Assembly: GCA_963971575.1 (NCBI GenBank)
Contig: OZ020623.1
Span: 18,044,980-18,108,979, forward strand
Length of the DNA stretch: 64,000 bases
Reading direction: 5' to 3'
Source: Liopterus haemorrhoidalis
Taxonomy: Eukaryota; Arthropoda; Insecta; Coleoptera; Dytiscidae
Shown: piece by piece, positions 44,401 through 56,988 of the stretch
How positions within the stretch are numbered: position 1 is the first letter of the stretch
Layout of the letters: each line of letters starts with the position of its first letter
Notes under the pieces: model-generated
Told to the model about the DNA's origin: nothing
What the model saw: only the letters and a program-made list of their open reading frames with translations
Databases searched by the model: none
Program-made: the position numbers and the translations under genes

Positions 44401-47400
44401 GAGCCGGCTCTTGCATTATATAAACTGTAAACATGTTCCCGAGACACAGGTCGGTCAGTTGTCGGTCGTTCGTTCAGTACGGTTGTCGGTTTGCAATATG
44501 TAGGAGCCGGCTCTTGCATTTTATAAACTGTAAACATGTTCCCGAGACATAGGTTGGTCAGCTGTCGGTCGTTCGTTCAATACGGTTGTTGGTTTGCAAT
44601 ATGTAGGTAGAACGTCGCTCAGCGGAGCCGGCTCTTGCATTATATAAACTGTAAACATGTTCCCGAGACACAGGTCGGTCAGTTGTCGGTCGTTCGTTCA
44701 GTACGGTTGTCGGTTTACAATATGTAGGTAGAACGTCGCTCAGCGGAGCCGGCTCTTGCATTATATAAACTGTAAACATGTTCCCGAGACACAGGTCGGT
44801 CAGTTGTAGGTCGTTCGTTCAATACGGTTGTCGGTTTACAATATGTAGGTAGAACGTCGCTCAGCGGAGCCGGCTCTTGCATTATATAAACTGTAAACAT
44901 GTTCCCGAGACACAGGTCGGTCAGTTGTCGGTCGTTCGTTCAGTACGGTTGTCGGTTTGCAATATGTAGGAGCCGGCTCTTGCATTTTATAAACTGTAAA
45001 CATGTTCCCGAGACATAGGTTGGTCAGCTGTCGGTCGTTCGTTCAATACGGTTGTTGGTTTGCAATATGTAGGTAGAACGTCGCTCAGCGGAGCCGGCTC
45101 TTGCATTATATAAACTGTAAACATGTTTCCGAGACACAGGTCGGTCAGTTGTAGGTCGTTCGTTCAATGCGGTTGTCGGTTTGCAATATGTAGGTAGAAC
45201 GTCGCTCAGCGGAGCCGGCTCTTGCATTATATAAACTGTAAACATGTTCCCGAGACACAGGTCGGTCAGTTGTCGGTCGTTCGTTCAATACGGTTGTTGG
45301 TTTACAATATGTGGGTAGATCGTCGCTCAGCGGAGCCGGCTCTTGCATTATATAAACTGTAAACATGTTCTCGAGGCACCGGTCGGTCAGTTGTCGGTCG
45401 TTCGTTCAGTACGGTTGTCGGTTTACAATATGTAGGTAGAACGTCGCTCAGCGGAGCCGGCTCTTGCATTATATAAACTGTAAACATGTTCCCGAGACAC
45501 AGGTCGGTCAGTTGTCGGTCGTTCGTTCAGTACGGTTGTCGGTTTGCAATATGTAGGAGCCGGCTCTTGCATTTTATAAACTGTAAACATGTTCCCGAGA
45601 CATAGGTTGGTCAGCTGTCGGTCGTTCGTTTAATACGGTTGTTGGTTTGCAATATGTAGGTAGAACGTCGCTTAGCGGAGCCGGCTCTTGCATTATATAA
45701 ACTGTAAACATGTTCCCGAGACACAGGTCGGTCAGTTGTCGGTCGTTCGTTCAGTACGGTTGTCGGTTTGCAATATGTAGGAGCCGGCTCTTGCATTTTA
45801 TAAACTGTAAACATGTTCCCGAGACATAGGTTGGTCAGCTGTCGGTCGTTCGTTCAATACGGTTGTTGGTTTGCAATATGTAGGTAGAACGTCGCTCAGC
45901 GGAGCCGGCTCTTGCATTATATAAACTGTAAACATGTTCCCGAGACACGGGTCGGTCAGTTGTCGGTCGTTCGTTCAGTACGGTTGTCGGTTTGCAATAT
46001 GTAGGAGCCGGCTCTTGCATTTTATAAACTGTAAACATGTTGCCGAGACATAGGTTGGTCAGCTGTCGGTCGTTCGTTCAATACGGTTGTTGGTTTGCAA
46101 TATGTAGGTAGAATGTCGCTCAGCGGAGCCGGCTCTTGCATTATATAAACTGTAAACATGTTCCCGAGACACAGGTCGGCCAGTTGTCGGTCGTTCGTTC
46201 AATACGGTTGTTGGTTTACAATATGTAGGTAGAACGTCGCTCAGCGGAGCCGGCTCTTGCATTATATAAACTGTAAACATGTTCCCGAGACACAGGTTGG
46301 TCAGTTGTCGGTCGTTCGTTCAATACGGTTGTCAGTTTGCAATATGTAGGTAGAACGTCGCTCAGCGGAGCCGGCTCTTGCATTATATAAACTGTAAACA
46401 TGTTCCCGAGACACAGGTCGGTCAGTTGTAGGTCGTTCGTTCAATACGGTTGTCGGTTTGCAATATGTAGGTAGAACGTCGCTCAGCGGAGCCAGCTCTT
46501 GCATTATATAAACTGTAAACATGTTCCCGAGACACAGGTCGGTCAGTTGTCGGTCGTTCGTTCAGTACGGTTGTCGGTTTGCAATATGTGGGTAGAACGT
46601 TGCTCAGCGGAGCCGGCTCTGGCATTATATAAACTGTAAACATGTTCCCGAGACACAGGTCGATTAGTTGTCGGTCGTTCGTTCAGTACGGTTGTCGGTT
46701 TGCAATATGTAGGTAGAACGTTGCTCAGCGGAGCCGGCTCTTGCATTATATAAACTGTAAACATGTTCCCGAGACACAGGTTGGTCAGTTGTCGGTCGTT
46801 CGTTCAGTACGGTTGTCGGTTTGAAATATGTAGGAGCCGGCTCTTGCATTATATAAACTGTAAACATGTTCCCGAGACACAGGTCGATCAGTTGTCGGTC
46901 GTTCGTTCAATACGGTTGTTGGTTTGCAATATGTAGGTAGAACGTCGCTCAGCGGAGCCGGCTCTTGCATTATATAAACTGTAAACATGTTCCCGAGACA
47001 CCGGTCGGTCAGTTGTCGGTCGTTCGTTCAATACGGTTGTCGGTTTGCAATATGTAGGTAGAACGTCGCTCAGCGGAGCCGGCTCTTGCATTATATAAAC
47101 TATAAACATGTTCCCGAGACACAGGTCGGTCAGTTGTCGGTCGTTCGTTCAATACGGTTGTCGGTTTGCAATATGTAGGTAGAACGTCGCTCAGCGGAGC
47201 CGGCTCTTGCATTATATAAACTGTAAACATGTTCCCGAGACACAGGTCGATCAGTTGTCGGTCGTTCGTTCAATACGGTTGTTGGTTTGCAATATGTAGG
47301 TAGAACGTCGCTCAGCGGAGCCGGCTCTTGCATTATATAAACTGTAAACATGTTCCCGAGACACCGGTCGGTCAGTTGTCGGTCGTTCGTTCAATACGGT

Positions 47401-50400
47401 TGTCGGTTTGCAATATGTAGGCAGAACGTCGCTCAGCGGAGCCGGCTCTTGCATTATATAAACTATAAACATGTTCCCGAGACACAGGTCGGTCAGTTGT
47501 CGGTCGTTCGTTCAATACGGTTGTCGGTTTGCAATATGTAGGTAGATCGTCGCTCAGCGGAGCCGGCTCTTGCATTATATAAACTGTAAACATGTTCCCG
47601 AGACACAGGTCGATCAGTTGTCGGTCGTTCGTTCAATACGGTTGTTGGTTTGCAATATGTAGGTAGAACGTCGCTCAGCGGAGGCGGCTCTTGCATTTTA
47701 TAAACTGTAAACATGTTCCCGAGACACAGGTCGGTCAGTTGTCGGTCGCTCGTTCAATACGGTTGTCGGTTTGCAATATGTAGGTAGAACGTCGCTCAGC
47801 GGAGCCGGCTCTTGCATTATATAAACTGTAAACATGTTCCCGAGACACAGGTCGGTCAGTTGTCGGTCGTTCGTTCAATACGGTTGTCGGTTTGCAATAT
47901 GTAGGTAGGACGTCGCTCAGCGGAGCCGGCTCTTGCATTATATAAACTGTAAACATGTTCCCGAGACACAGGTTGGTCAGTTGTCGGTCGTTCGTTCAAT
48001 ACGGTTGTCGGTTTGCAATATGTAGGTAGAACGTCGCTCAGCGGAGCCGGCTCTTGCATTATATAAACTGTAAACATGTTCCCGAGACACAGGTCGGTCA
48101 GTTGTCGGTCGTTCGTTCAGTACGGTTGTCGGTTTGCAATATGTAGGTAGAACGTTGCTCAGCGGAGCCGGCTTTTGCATTATATAAACTGTAAACATGT
48201 TCCCGAGACACAGGTCGATTAGTTGTCGGTCGTTCGTTCAGTACGGTTGTCGGTTTGCAATATGTAGGTAGAACGTTGCTCAGCGGAGCCGGCTCTTGCA
48301 TTATATAAACTGTAAACATGTTCCCGAGACACAGGTCGGTCAGTTGTCGGTCGTTCGTTCAGTACGGTTGTCGGTTTGCAATATGTAGGTAGAACGTTGC
48401 TCAGCGGAGCCGGCTCTTGCATTATATAAACTGTAAACATGTTCCCGAGACACAGGTCGATCAGTTGTCGGTCGTTCGTTCAGTACGGTTGTCGGTTTGC
48501 AATATGTAGGTAGGACGTCGCTCAGCAGAGCCGGATCTTGCATTATATAAACTGTAAACATGTTCCCGAGACACAGGTCGATCAGTTGTCGGTCGTTCGT
48601 TCAGTACGGTTGTCGGTTTGCAATATGTAGGTAGAACGTCGCTCAGCGGAGCCGGCTCTTGCATTATATAAACTGTAAACATGTTCCCGAGACACAGGTC
48701 GGTCAGTTGTCGGTCGTTCGTTCAATACGGTTGTTGGTTTACAATATGTAGGTAGATCGTCGCTCAGCGGAGCCGGCTCTTGCATTATATAAACTGTAAA
48801 CATGTTCCCGAGACACAGGTTGGTCAGTTGTCGGTCGTTCGTTCAATACGGTTGTCAGTTTGCAATATGTAGGTAGAACGTCGCTCAGCGGAGCCGGCTC
48901 TTGCATTATATAAACTGTAAACATGTTCCCGAGACACAGGTCGGTCAGTTGTAGGTCGTTCGTTCAATACGGTTGTCGGTTTGCAATATGTAGGTAGAAC
49001 GTCGCTCAGCGGAGCCGGCTCTTGCATTATATAAACTGTAAACATGTTCCCGAGACACAGGTCGGTCAGTTGTCGGTCGTTCGTTCAGTACGGTTGTCGG
49101 TTTGCAATATGTGGGTAGAACGTTGCTCAGCGGAGCCGGCTCTGGCATTATATAAACTGTAAACATGTTCCCGAGACACAGGTCGATTAGTTGTCGGTCG
49201 TTCGTTCAGTACGGTTGTCGGTTTGCAATATGTAGGTAGAACGTTGCTCAGCGGAGCCGGCTCTTGCATTATATAAACTGTAAACATGTTCCCGAGACAC
49301 AGGTCGGTCAGTTGTCGGTCGTTCGTTCAGTACGGTTGTCGGTTTGCAATATGTAGGTAGAACGTTGCTCAGCAGAGCCGGCTCTTGCATTATATAAACT
49401 GTAAACATGTTCCCGAGACACAGGTCGATCAGTTGTCGGTCGTTCGTTCAGTACGGTTGTCGGTTTGCAATATGTAGGTAGAACGTCGCTCAGCGGAGCC
49501 GGCTCTTGCATTATATAAACTGTAAACATGTTCCCGAGACACAGGTCCGTCAGTTGTCGGTCGTTCGTTCAATACGGTTGTTTGTTTACAATATGTAGGT
49601 AGATCGTCGCTCAGCGGAGCCGGCTCTTGCATTATATAAACTGTAAACATGTTCCCGAGACACAGGTTGGTCAGTTGTCGGTCGTTCGTTCAATACGGTT
49701 GTTAGTTTGCAATATGTAGGTAGAACGTCGCTCAGCGGAGCCGGCTCTTGCATTATATAAACTGTAAACATGTTCCCGAGACACAGGTCGGTCAGTTGTA
49801 GGTCGTTCGTTCAATACGGTTGTCGGTTTGCAATATGTAGGTAGAACGTCGCTCAGCGGAGCCGGCTCTTGCATTATATAAACTGTAAACATGTTCCCGA
49901 GACACAGGTCGGTCAGTTGTCGGTCGTTCGTTCAATACGGTTGTTGGTTTACAATATGTAGGTAGATCGTCGCTCAGCGGAGCCGGCTCTTGCATTATAT
50001 AAACTGTAAACATGTTCCCGAGACACAGGTCGGTCAGTTGTAGGTCGTTCGTTCAATACGGTTGTCGGTTTGCAATATGTAGGTAGAACGTCGCTCAGCG
50101 GAGCCGGCTCTTGCATTATATAAACTGTAAACATGTTCCCGAGGCACCGGTCGGTCAGTTGTCGGTCGTTCGTTCAGTACGGTTGTCGGTTTGCAATATG
50201 TAGGAGCCGGCTCTTGCATTTTATAAACTGTAAACATGTTCCCGAGACACAGGTCGGTCAGTTGTCGGTCGTTCGTTCAATACGGTTGTTGGTTTACAAT
50301 ATGTAGGTAGATCGTCGCTCAGCGGAGCCGGCTCTTGCATTATATAAACTGTAAACATGTTCCCGAGACAAAGGTCGGTCAGTTGTAGGTCGTTCGTTCA

Positions 50401-53207
50401 ATACGGTTGTCGGTTTACAATATGTAGGTAGAACGTCGCTCAGCGGAGCCGGCTCTTGCATTATATAAACTGTAAACATGTTCCCGAGACACAGGTCGGT
50501 CAGTTGTCGGTCGTTCGTTCAGTACGGTTGTCGGTTTGCAATATGTAGGAGCCGGCTCTTGCATTTTATAAACTGTAAACATGTTCCCGAGACATAGGTT
50601 GGTCAGCTGTCGGTCGTTCGTTTAATACGGTTGTTGGTTTGCAATATGTAGGTAGAACGTCGCTTAGCGGAGCCGGCTCTTGCATTATATAAACTGTAAA
50701 CATGTTCCCGAGACACAGGTCGGTCAGTTGTCGGTCGTTCGTTCAGTACGGTTGTCGGTTTGCAATATGTAGGAGCCGGCTCTTGCATTTTATAAACTGT
50801 AAACATGTTCCCGAGACATAGGTTGGTCAGCTGTCGGTCGTTCGTTCAATACGGTTGTTGGTTTGCAATATGTAGGTAGAACGTCGCTCAGCGGAGCCGG
50901 CTCTTGCATTATATAAACTGTAAACATGTTCCCGAGACACAGGTCGGTCAGTTGTCGGTCGTTCGTTCAGTACGGTTGTCAGTTTGCAATATGTAGGTAG
51001 AACGTCGCTCAGCGGAGCCGGCTCTTGCATTATATAAACTGTAAACATGTTCCCGAGACACAGGTCGGTCAGTTGTCGGTCGTTCGTTCAATACGGTTGT
51101 TGGTTTACAATATGTAGGTAGATCGTCGCTCAGCGGAGCCGGCTCTTGCATTATATAAACTGTAAACATGTTCCCGAGACACAGGTCGGTCAGTTGTAGG
51201 TCGTTCGTTCAATACGGTTGTCGGTTTACAATATGTAGGTAGAACGTCGCTCAGCGGAGCCGGCTCTTGCATTATATAAACTGTAAACATGTTCCCGAGA
51301 CACAGGTCGGTCAGTTGTCGGTCGTTCGTTCAGTACGGTTGTCGGTTTGCAATATGTAGGAGCCGGCTCTTGCATTTTATAAACTGTAAACATGTTCCCG
51401 AGACATAGGTTGGTCAGCTGTCGGTCGTTCGTTCAATACGGTTGTTGGTTTGCAATATGTAGGTAGAACGTCGCTCAGCGGAGCCGGCTCTTGCATTATA
51501 TAAACTGTAAACATGTTCCCGAGACACAGGTCGGTCAGTTGTCGGTCGTTCGTTCAGTACGGTTGTCGGTTTACAATATGTAGGTAGAACGTCGCTCAGC
51601 GGAGCCGGCTCTTGCATTATATAAACTGTAAACATGTTCCCGAGACACAGGTCGGTCAGTTGTAGGTCGTTCGTTCAATACGGTTGTCGGTTTACAATAT
51701 GTAGGTAGAACGTCGCTCAGCGGAGCCGGCTCTTGCATTATATAAACTGTAAACATGTTCCCGAGACACAGGTCGGTCAGTTGTCGGTCGTTCGTTCAGT
51801 ACGGTTGTCGGTTTGCAATATGTAGGAGCCGGCTCTTGCATTTTATAAACTGTAAACATGTTCCCGAGACATAGGTTGGTCAGCTGTCGGTCGTTCGTTC
51901 AATACGGTTGTTGGTTTGCAATATGTAGGTAGAACGTCGCTCAGCGGAGCCGGCTCTTGCATTATATAAACTGTAAACATGTTTCCGAGACACAGGTCGG
52001 TCAGTTGTAGGTCGTTCGTTCAATGCGGTTGTCGGTTTGCAATATGTAGGTAGAACGTCGCTCAGCGGAGCCGGCTCTTGCATTATATAAACTGTAAACA
52101 TGTTCCCGAGACACAGGTCGGTCAGTTGTCGGTCGTTCGTTCAATACGGTTGTTGGTTTACAATATGTGGGTAGATCGTCGCTCAGCGGAGCCGGCTCTT
52201 GCATTATATAAACTGTAAACATGTTCTCGAGGCACCGGTCGGTCAGTTGTCGGTCGTTCGTTCAGTACGGTTGTCGGTTTACAATATGTAGGTAGAACGT
52301 CGCTCAGCGGAGCCGGCTCTTGCATTATATAAACTGTAAACATGTTCCCGAGACACAGGTCGGTCAGTTGTCGGTCGTTCGTTCAGTACGGTTGTCGGTT
52401 TGCAATATGTAGGAGCCGGCTCTTGCATTTTATAAACTGTAAACATGTTCCCGAGACATAGGTTGGTCAGCTGTCGGTCGTTCGTTTAATACGGTTGTTG
52501 GTTTGCAATATGTAGGTAGAACGTCGCTTAGCGGAGCCGGCTCTTGCATTATATAAACTGTAAACATGTTCCCGAGACACAGGTCGGTCAGTTGTCGGTC
52601 GTTCGTTCAGTACGGTTGTCGGTTTGCAATATGTAGGAGCCGGCTCTTGCATTTTATAAACTGTAAACATGTTCCCGAGACATAGGTTGGTCAGCTGTCG
52701 GTCGTTCGTTCAATACGGTTGTTGGTTTGCAATATGTAGGTAGAACGTCGCTCAGCGGAGCCGGCTCTTGCATTATATAAACTGTAAACATGTTCCCGAG
52801 ACACGGGTCGGTCAGTTGTCGGTCGTTCGTTCAGTACGGTTGTCGGTTTGCAATATGTAGGAGCCGGCTCTTGCATTTTATAAACTGTAAACATGTTGCC
52901 GAGACATAGGTTGGTCAGCTGTCGGTCGTTCGTTCAATACGGTTGTTGGTTTGCAATATGTAGGTAGAATGTCGCTCAGCGGAGCCGGCTCTTGCATTAT
53001 ATAAACTGTAAACATGTTCCCGAGACACAGGTCGGCCAGTTGTCGGTCGTTCGTTCAATACGGTTGTTGGTTTACAATATGTAGGTAGAACGTCGCTCAG
53101 CGGAGCCGGCTCTTGCATTATATAAACTGTAAACATGTTCGCGAGACGCAGGTCGATCTGTTGTCGGTCATTCGTTCAATACGGTTGTTGACTTGCATTA
53201 TATGAAC
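35480..53207 (+). repeat. 121-bp satellite array, ~150 units
   Basis: The unit begins aaacatgttcccgagacaca, has 'gtcggtcagttgtcggtcgt', 'aatacggttgtcggtttgca', 'atgtaggtagaacgtcgctc' and ends 'cggctcttgcattatataaa' plus ctgt. A 103-bp variant lacks the 18 bp tagaacgtcgctcagcgg and occurs singly among long units. Units are about 90-100% alike. Each carries a TATATAAA motif. The open frames of 61-73 residues that recur on the minus strand, and the rarer 63-residue ones on the plus strand, are by-products: 121 is not a multiple of 3, so the frame shifts every unit. Confidence 0.98.
39360..53136 (+). repeat. 6,856-bp higher-order duplication of the satellite
   Basis: Variant units recur with a constant offset of 6,856 bp (for example 39,566 and 46,422; 41,605 and 48,461; 45,024 and 51,880). 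6,856 equals 49 units of 121 bp plus 9 of 103 bp. The two copies (39,360-46,215; 46,216-53,071) look almost identical; one difference noticed is ccggctc at 39,637 against ccagctc at 46,493. Smaller offsets of 1,537 bp (35,627/37,164), 2,402 bp (38,114/40,516) and 847 bp (41,883/42,730) also occur. Confidence 0.9.
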
Positions 53208-53764
53208 AAGTTAAATAAATAAAAATCTATAGAAGTGAATTATCTAACATTTTTTGCCAGGTTAATAGTAAACAAAAAATTCACTTTATGTAGCTACTGT
53301 ATTTTAAACCAGATGTGTTAAGCTTATGGCGATGTTTCTTGTCCTTATAAATCGGACATCTGGGATTTGGGCAATATTTTAATTTTTTTTATATAGTATG
53401 GTTGTAAGAAAGTACAGGCTAACCCTATTAGTTTCAAATAGACTGCCCTACAAATTGATGACAAAATACACTTTATGATAATACATTACAAGCCGAGTTC
53501 TCGCGAAGTTCAACATGACATCGAACCAGATCCGGATTACTCCGGTCACGGCTCACAATCGCCCGATCAATCGTATCCTTGAAACTATGCAGTGAGCCGT
53601 GATCCAGCTCATTTCAATTTGGTGAACCGTGTCACTTCGGTCAGTGTACTGAACCGGTTTATTCATGAACGACTCATCTCTAATTGTGATCATACTGATT
53701 TTGACATTTCGAGATTGCGATGGATCTCCACGAATTGAGGTCCATACATAACGTTTTGACTATT

Positions 53765-54262
53765 TTTAGCACGATGTCTGTCGGTCTGTGTATACGTGCA
53801 GAGCAAATTCAGCTAAAAGGATTTTTATGAAACTTCATATTTAAGCTTTTGACATGAATAGCACGAGTTGATCAACTTTTGGAAAAATTTGTTCACTAGA
53901 AATTGGAGTTTACTCGTGTAGATTTTAAGATTTTTGCGAGAAATTTTAACAGAAATATATTTCAAAAAAAATTATTTAAGAAAATTGCTAGACATTTTTT
54001 GATAAAACGAAAAAAATTTGATTTTTTTTTCGAAAGTATCTATTTTTACCGACTGTTGTCTGTCTGTCTGTCTGTCGGTCTGTCTGTCCGTCTGCCCGTC
54101 TGTCTGTCTGTCTGTCCGTCCGTCTGTCTGTGTACATGTGCAGAGCAAATTCGGCTAAAAGGATTTTTAGGAAACTTCACATTTAAGCTTTTGACATAAA
54201 TGGCACGAGTTGATCGTCTTTTGGTAAAAAAAACTCCAACTAGAAATCGGAGTTTTTTTTTT
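53765..54262 (+). repeat. pair of ~145-bp direct repeats
   Basis: The block 'gtgcagagcaaattc.gctaaaaggattttta.gaaactt' through 'cacgagttgatc' and 'aact..aaat.ggagttt' occurs at about 53,780-53,915 and 54,130-54,260, and its end again at 59,725-59,770, beyond the LINE. Likely an old repeat into which the LINE inserted. Confidence 0.6.
54057..54132 (+). repeat. (TCTG)n microsatellite
   Basis: About 19 tetranucleotide units of tctg with tccg, tcgg and tgcc variants. Frames rich in Leu-Ser-Val-Cys or Thr-Asp-Arg-Gln across it are artefacts. Confidence 0.95.
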
Positions 54263-54461
54263 TTATTAAATTTTAACGGATACATCAACTAAATTGGTTA
54301 TTAGTATCCCGGGACGTTAGAATACAAAATTTTTGATTTTTTTTTTTTTTTACATTAAGTACATATTTTTACATAGATAGGTAATTAGATAGGTAATAGA
54401 TACATAATTCTACATTGATTGATATATATTGTGTTGCATTTGGTAAAGATTAATTAAAGAT

Positions 54462-56980
54462 TTATATTTCATTTTTGAGTTCTGTGTCCTCCAGATATTT
54501 TAGTATTCGGGCAGTTGTTTCCAACTTGTTGGATAGCGCTTCTGTCCCTGTGTCTGGTAGATTATGTCGTCTTCTCTCTCGGTTGTACTGTGGGCAGTCA
54601 ATAAGTATATGTTCCACTGTGAGGTGTATGTTGCAGGTACTGCATTTAATAGGGTCAGTTTTCTGTAATATGAATTTGTGTGTTAGTCCTGTATGACCTA
54701 TTCTCAGCCTGGTTAAGATTATTTGGTCTCTTCTATTGTTAACTGTTTGCCATTTTCTTGTATCCTGTTTTATATTTCTTAATTTATTGTTTCGGGTCTG
54801 GCGCCAGTCTTCGTCCCATTCTTCTAATACTGTACGAGTTAGTAGGTTCTTAATGTCATATTGTGGAATCTGTAGGTTTATTTGCGGTGTGTTAATTGCA
54901 AGTTTGGCTGCTCTGTCTACTTCTTCATTGCCCTCGATTCCGGAATGAGATGGGATCCACAGTATTATTATTTCTTTGTCGGTTCTAATAATGTTGTGCA
55001 TCGTGTCCTGGATTTTCTGGATTAGACTGTTTTTAGTATACAGTTGCTTCAAGCTATCAATTGAGCTTAACGAGTCAGTTATTATGAGAAATTTCTTGTT
55101 ATTTTCATTATTTTGTATTTGTTTGATAGCCTGAAAAATGCTGTATACTTCTGCAGTAAACACATTTGTTGTCGGGGGTAGGTGGTATTGAAGGATTTTC
55201 CCCTCTATCAGTAGTGCTGCACCAGTTTTGTTATTTATCTTCGACCCATCGGTGTAGATAGCTAGGTGTTGTTGGAATTTGTCCATAATTTTCAAGAACT
55301 TTTGTTTGTACGTTTCAGGACTAGTAAGCTGTTTTGTTAACTTGCTTAGCTCCGTATTGTATTCAGGTGCTTCTAGTATCCATGGCGGAATATTGTTAAA
55401 ACTGTGTTGTTCTAAGTTTGTGAGAGTCACGTTTGATTTATGTAGGTATCTGTTAACTTCTTCCTGGAGGCCTGAAGGGCTAGGTATGCTTAGGTGGTTA
55501 TTATGTCTTTGAAAAAGATTTGAATAGGTCGGTATGTTAGGATCTGTGGCTACTTTTGAAATATAGGACATGGCTAGTTTGGTTCTTCTGTATTGAAGTG
55601 GTATTTGACCGGCTTCGACAAGGATACTTTTTACAGGACTTGTTCTGAACGCACCTGTGGACAGACGGACTGCTAAATTTTGAACTGCTTCTAGGGTTTT
55701 TAAATGACTTTTTTTGGCATTTCCGTAAGCGATGCTGCCATAATCTAATTTCGACTGAATCATTGCCTGGAATATTTGTAGTAACGTTTCTCGTTGTGCA
55801 CCCCATTTATGATGGTGTAATATTTTTAGTATATTTATGCGTTGCATACATTCTGTTTTAAGCTTTTTTATATGTGATTTCCATGTAAGTTTTTTATCAA
55901 AGGTTACCCCCAAAAATTTTATTTCATTAACATAATTAATATGGTTGTTATTTATTTTTAATTTTGGATTAAAGCTGTAATGTTTTCTTGAGAAGTTTAT
56001 CGCTTTTGTTTTTGCTTCAGAAAACTGAAATCCAGTGATTTTGCACCATTTTTCTAGTTTTGTTATGGTATTTTGTAGCTGGAACTTTATGCTGTGATTA
56101 TTTTTGCCTCTACAATATATAACCAAGTCGTCTGCATATAAGCAGGCTTTTACAGGATATGATATTTTCTTTGATATGCTGTTTATTGCCAGCAGAAACA
56201 GGGATACACTTAGAATCTCTCCTTGAGGAATACCATTTTGCTGTCTTCTCTTTCTTGATAAACACCCGTTGCTTTTGACCTGGAAGTCTCTGTCGGAGAG
56301 AAAATTTTTAGTATAATGTAGTATGTTACCATCTAATTCTGCTCCTTTCATGGATTTCAATATGTGGTATTTCCAGGTCATATCGTATGCCTTTTGTAGG
56401 TCGAAAAAAATGGCGATTATATTTTGATTGTTTTTAAATGACTTTTTTATTTCTGACTGCAGGCTTATAATATGATCAGTGGTGGAACGTCCTTGCCGGA
56501 AGCCACATTGTATATTGCTTAATATATTATTTTTCTCCAAGTGCCACATTAATCTTTTGTTTACCATTTTTTGCATAATTTTGCTTAGTACGTTCGACAA
56601 GGAGATAGGGCGGTAGCTTTTAGGTTCGGTTTTGTTCTTGTCAAGTTTCAGCAGTGGAATTGTAGTTACTAGTCTCCATTGGTCTGGGTATTTTTGGTAT
56701 TTCCATATGAAGTTATAAATTTTCAGTAGATATGAAATACTTCCAGTTGGTAAATTTTTAATCATTTCAGCCGGTATCTCATCTGGTCCTGGGCTTTTGT
56801 TATTTTTCAATTCCTTGATGGCATGTTGCAGTTCTTGTAAAGTAAATAGATTATTTATTTCTTTGTTGTCAGCTTCTATTTGAAGGCCTTCATTTTCTCT
56901 TTCTGTTTTATACATTCTAAATTGCATGTCATAATTTTCATCGCTGGAATTATATTGAAAATGTTCGGCAAAAGTATTCG
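54462..56980 (-). pseudogene. LINE ORF2 C-terminal part: reverse transcriptase and RNase H
   Basis: 821 residues from the first Met; the real frame begins upstream (INQTPEEITNTFAEHF..., from about 57,000). RT blocks: NNKSPGPDEIPAEMI (1), YRPISLSNVLSKIMQKM (2), QCGFRQGRSTTDHIISL (2a/3), IFFDLQKAYDMTW (motif A), NGIPQGEILSVSLFLLAI (B), CLYADDLVIYC (C, catalytic YADD), LGVTFDKKLTW (D/E). Then RNase H: AIYTDGSKINNKTGAA, FTAEVYSIFQAIKQ, LIITDSLSSIDS and WIPSHSGIEGNEEVDRAAK carry the D-E-D-D residues. The C terminus has CSTCNIHLTVEHILIDCP, a conserved Cys/His block. The domain is intact and would be active apart from the upstream frame break. Confidence 0.9.
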
Positions 56981-56988
56981 TAATTTCT

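Larger units (their letters stand above)
35380..53682. mobile_element. giant hAT-type non-autonomous element filled with satellite, 18.3 kb
   Basis: Left end TAGATATGGGAATTTCGGCT; inverse of the right end TAGAGATGAGTCGTTCATGA; both of the TAGAGATG-type hAT ends. The exact 8-bp TSD attgtgat is at 35,372-35,379 and 53,683-53,690. Subterminal 'gagccggctcattgatccg'-like motifs occur at 35,440-35,480 and 53,500-53,660. Almost all of the interior is a 121-bp tandem array. No transposase. It lies in intron 1 of the host gene. Confidence 0.8.
35308..53760 (+). pseudogene. mariner 5' relic split by the large hAT
   Basis: Before the hAT: acgaagtgtaatcaaagagt..., resembling a mariner terminal repeat. 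After the hAT (from 53,691) the text continues catactgattttgacatttc and an ATG-started MDLHELRS, similar to a mariner leader and transposase start. The similarity is short and degenerate; the transposase is otherwise lost after 53,760. Confidence 0.35.

Noticed and set aside
35379..53136. Over a hundred near-identical 61-73-residue minus-strand ORFs, as if a tandem gene family
   Set aside because: They are by-products of the 121-bp satellite; the unit is not a multiple of 3, each ORF covers just under two units, and none has its own promoter or conserved start context distinct from the repeat.
35480..53207. Regular repeats resembling a CRISPR array
   Set aside because: No unique spacers alternate with short repeats; monomers are 103-121 bp head to tail, and the DNA is eukaryotic.
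53903..54288. ORFs with Leu-Ser-Val-Cys or Thr-Asp-Arg-Gln repeats
   Set aside because: Translation of the (TCTG)n microsatellite.
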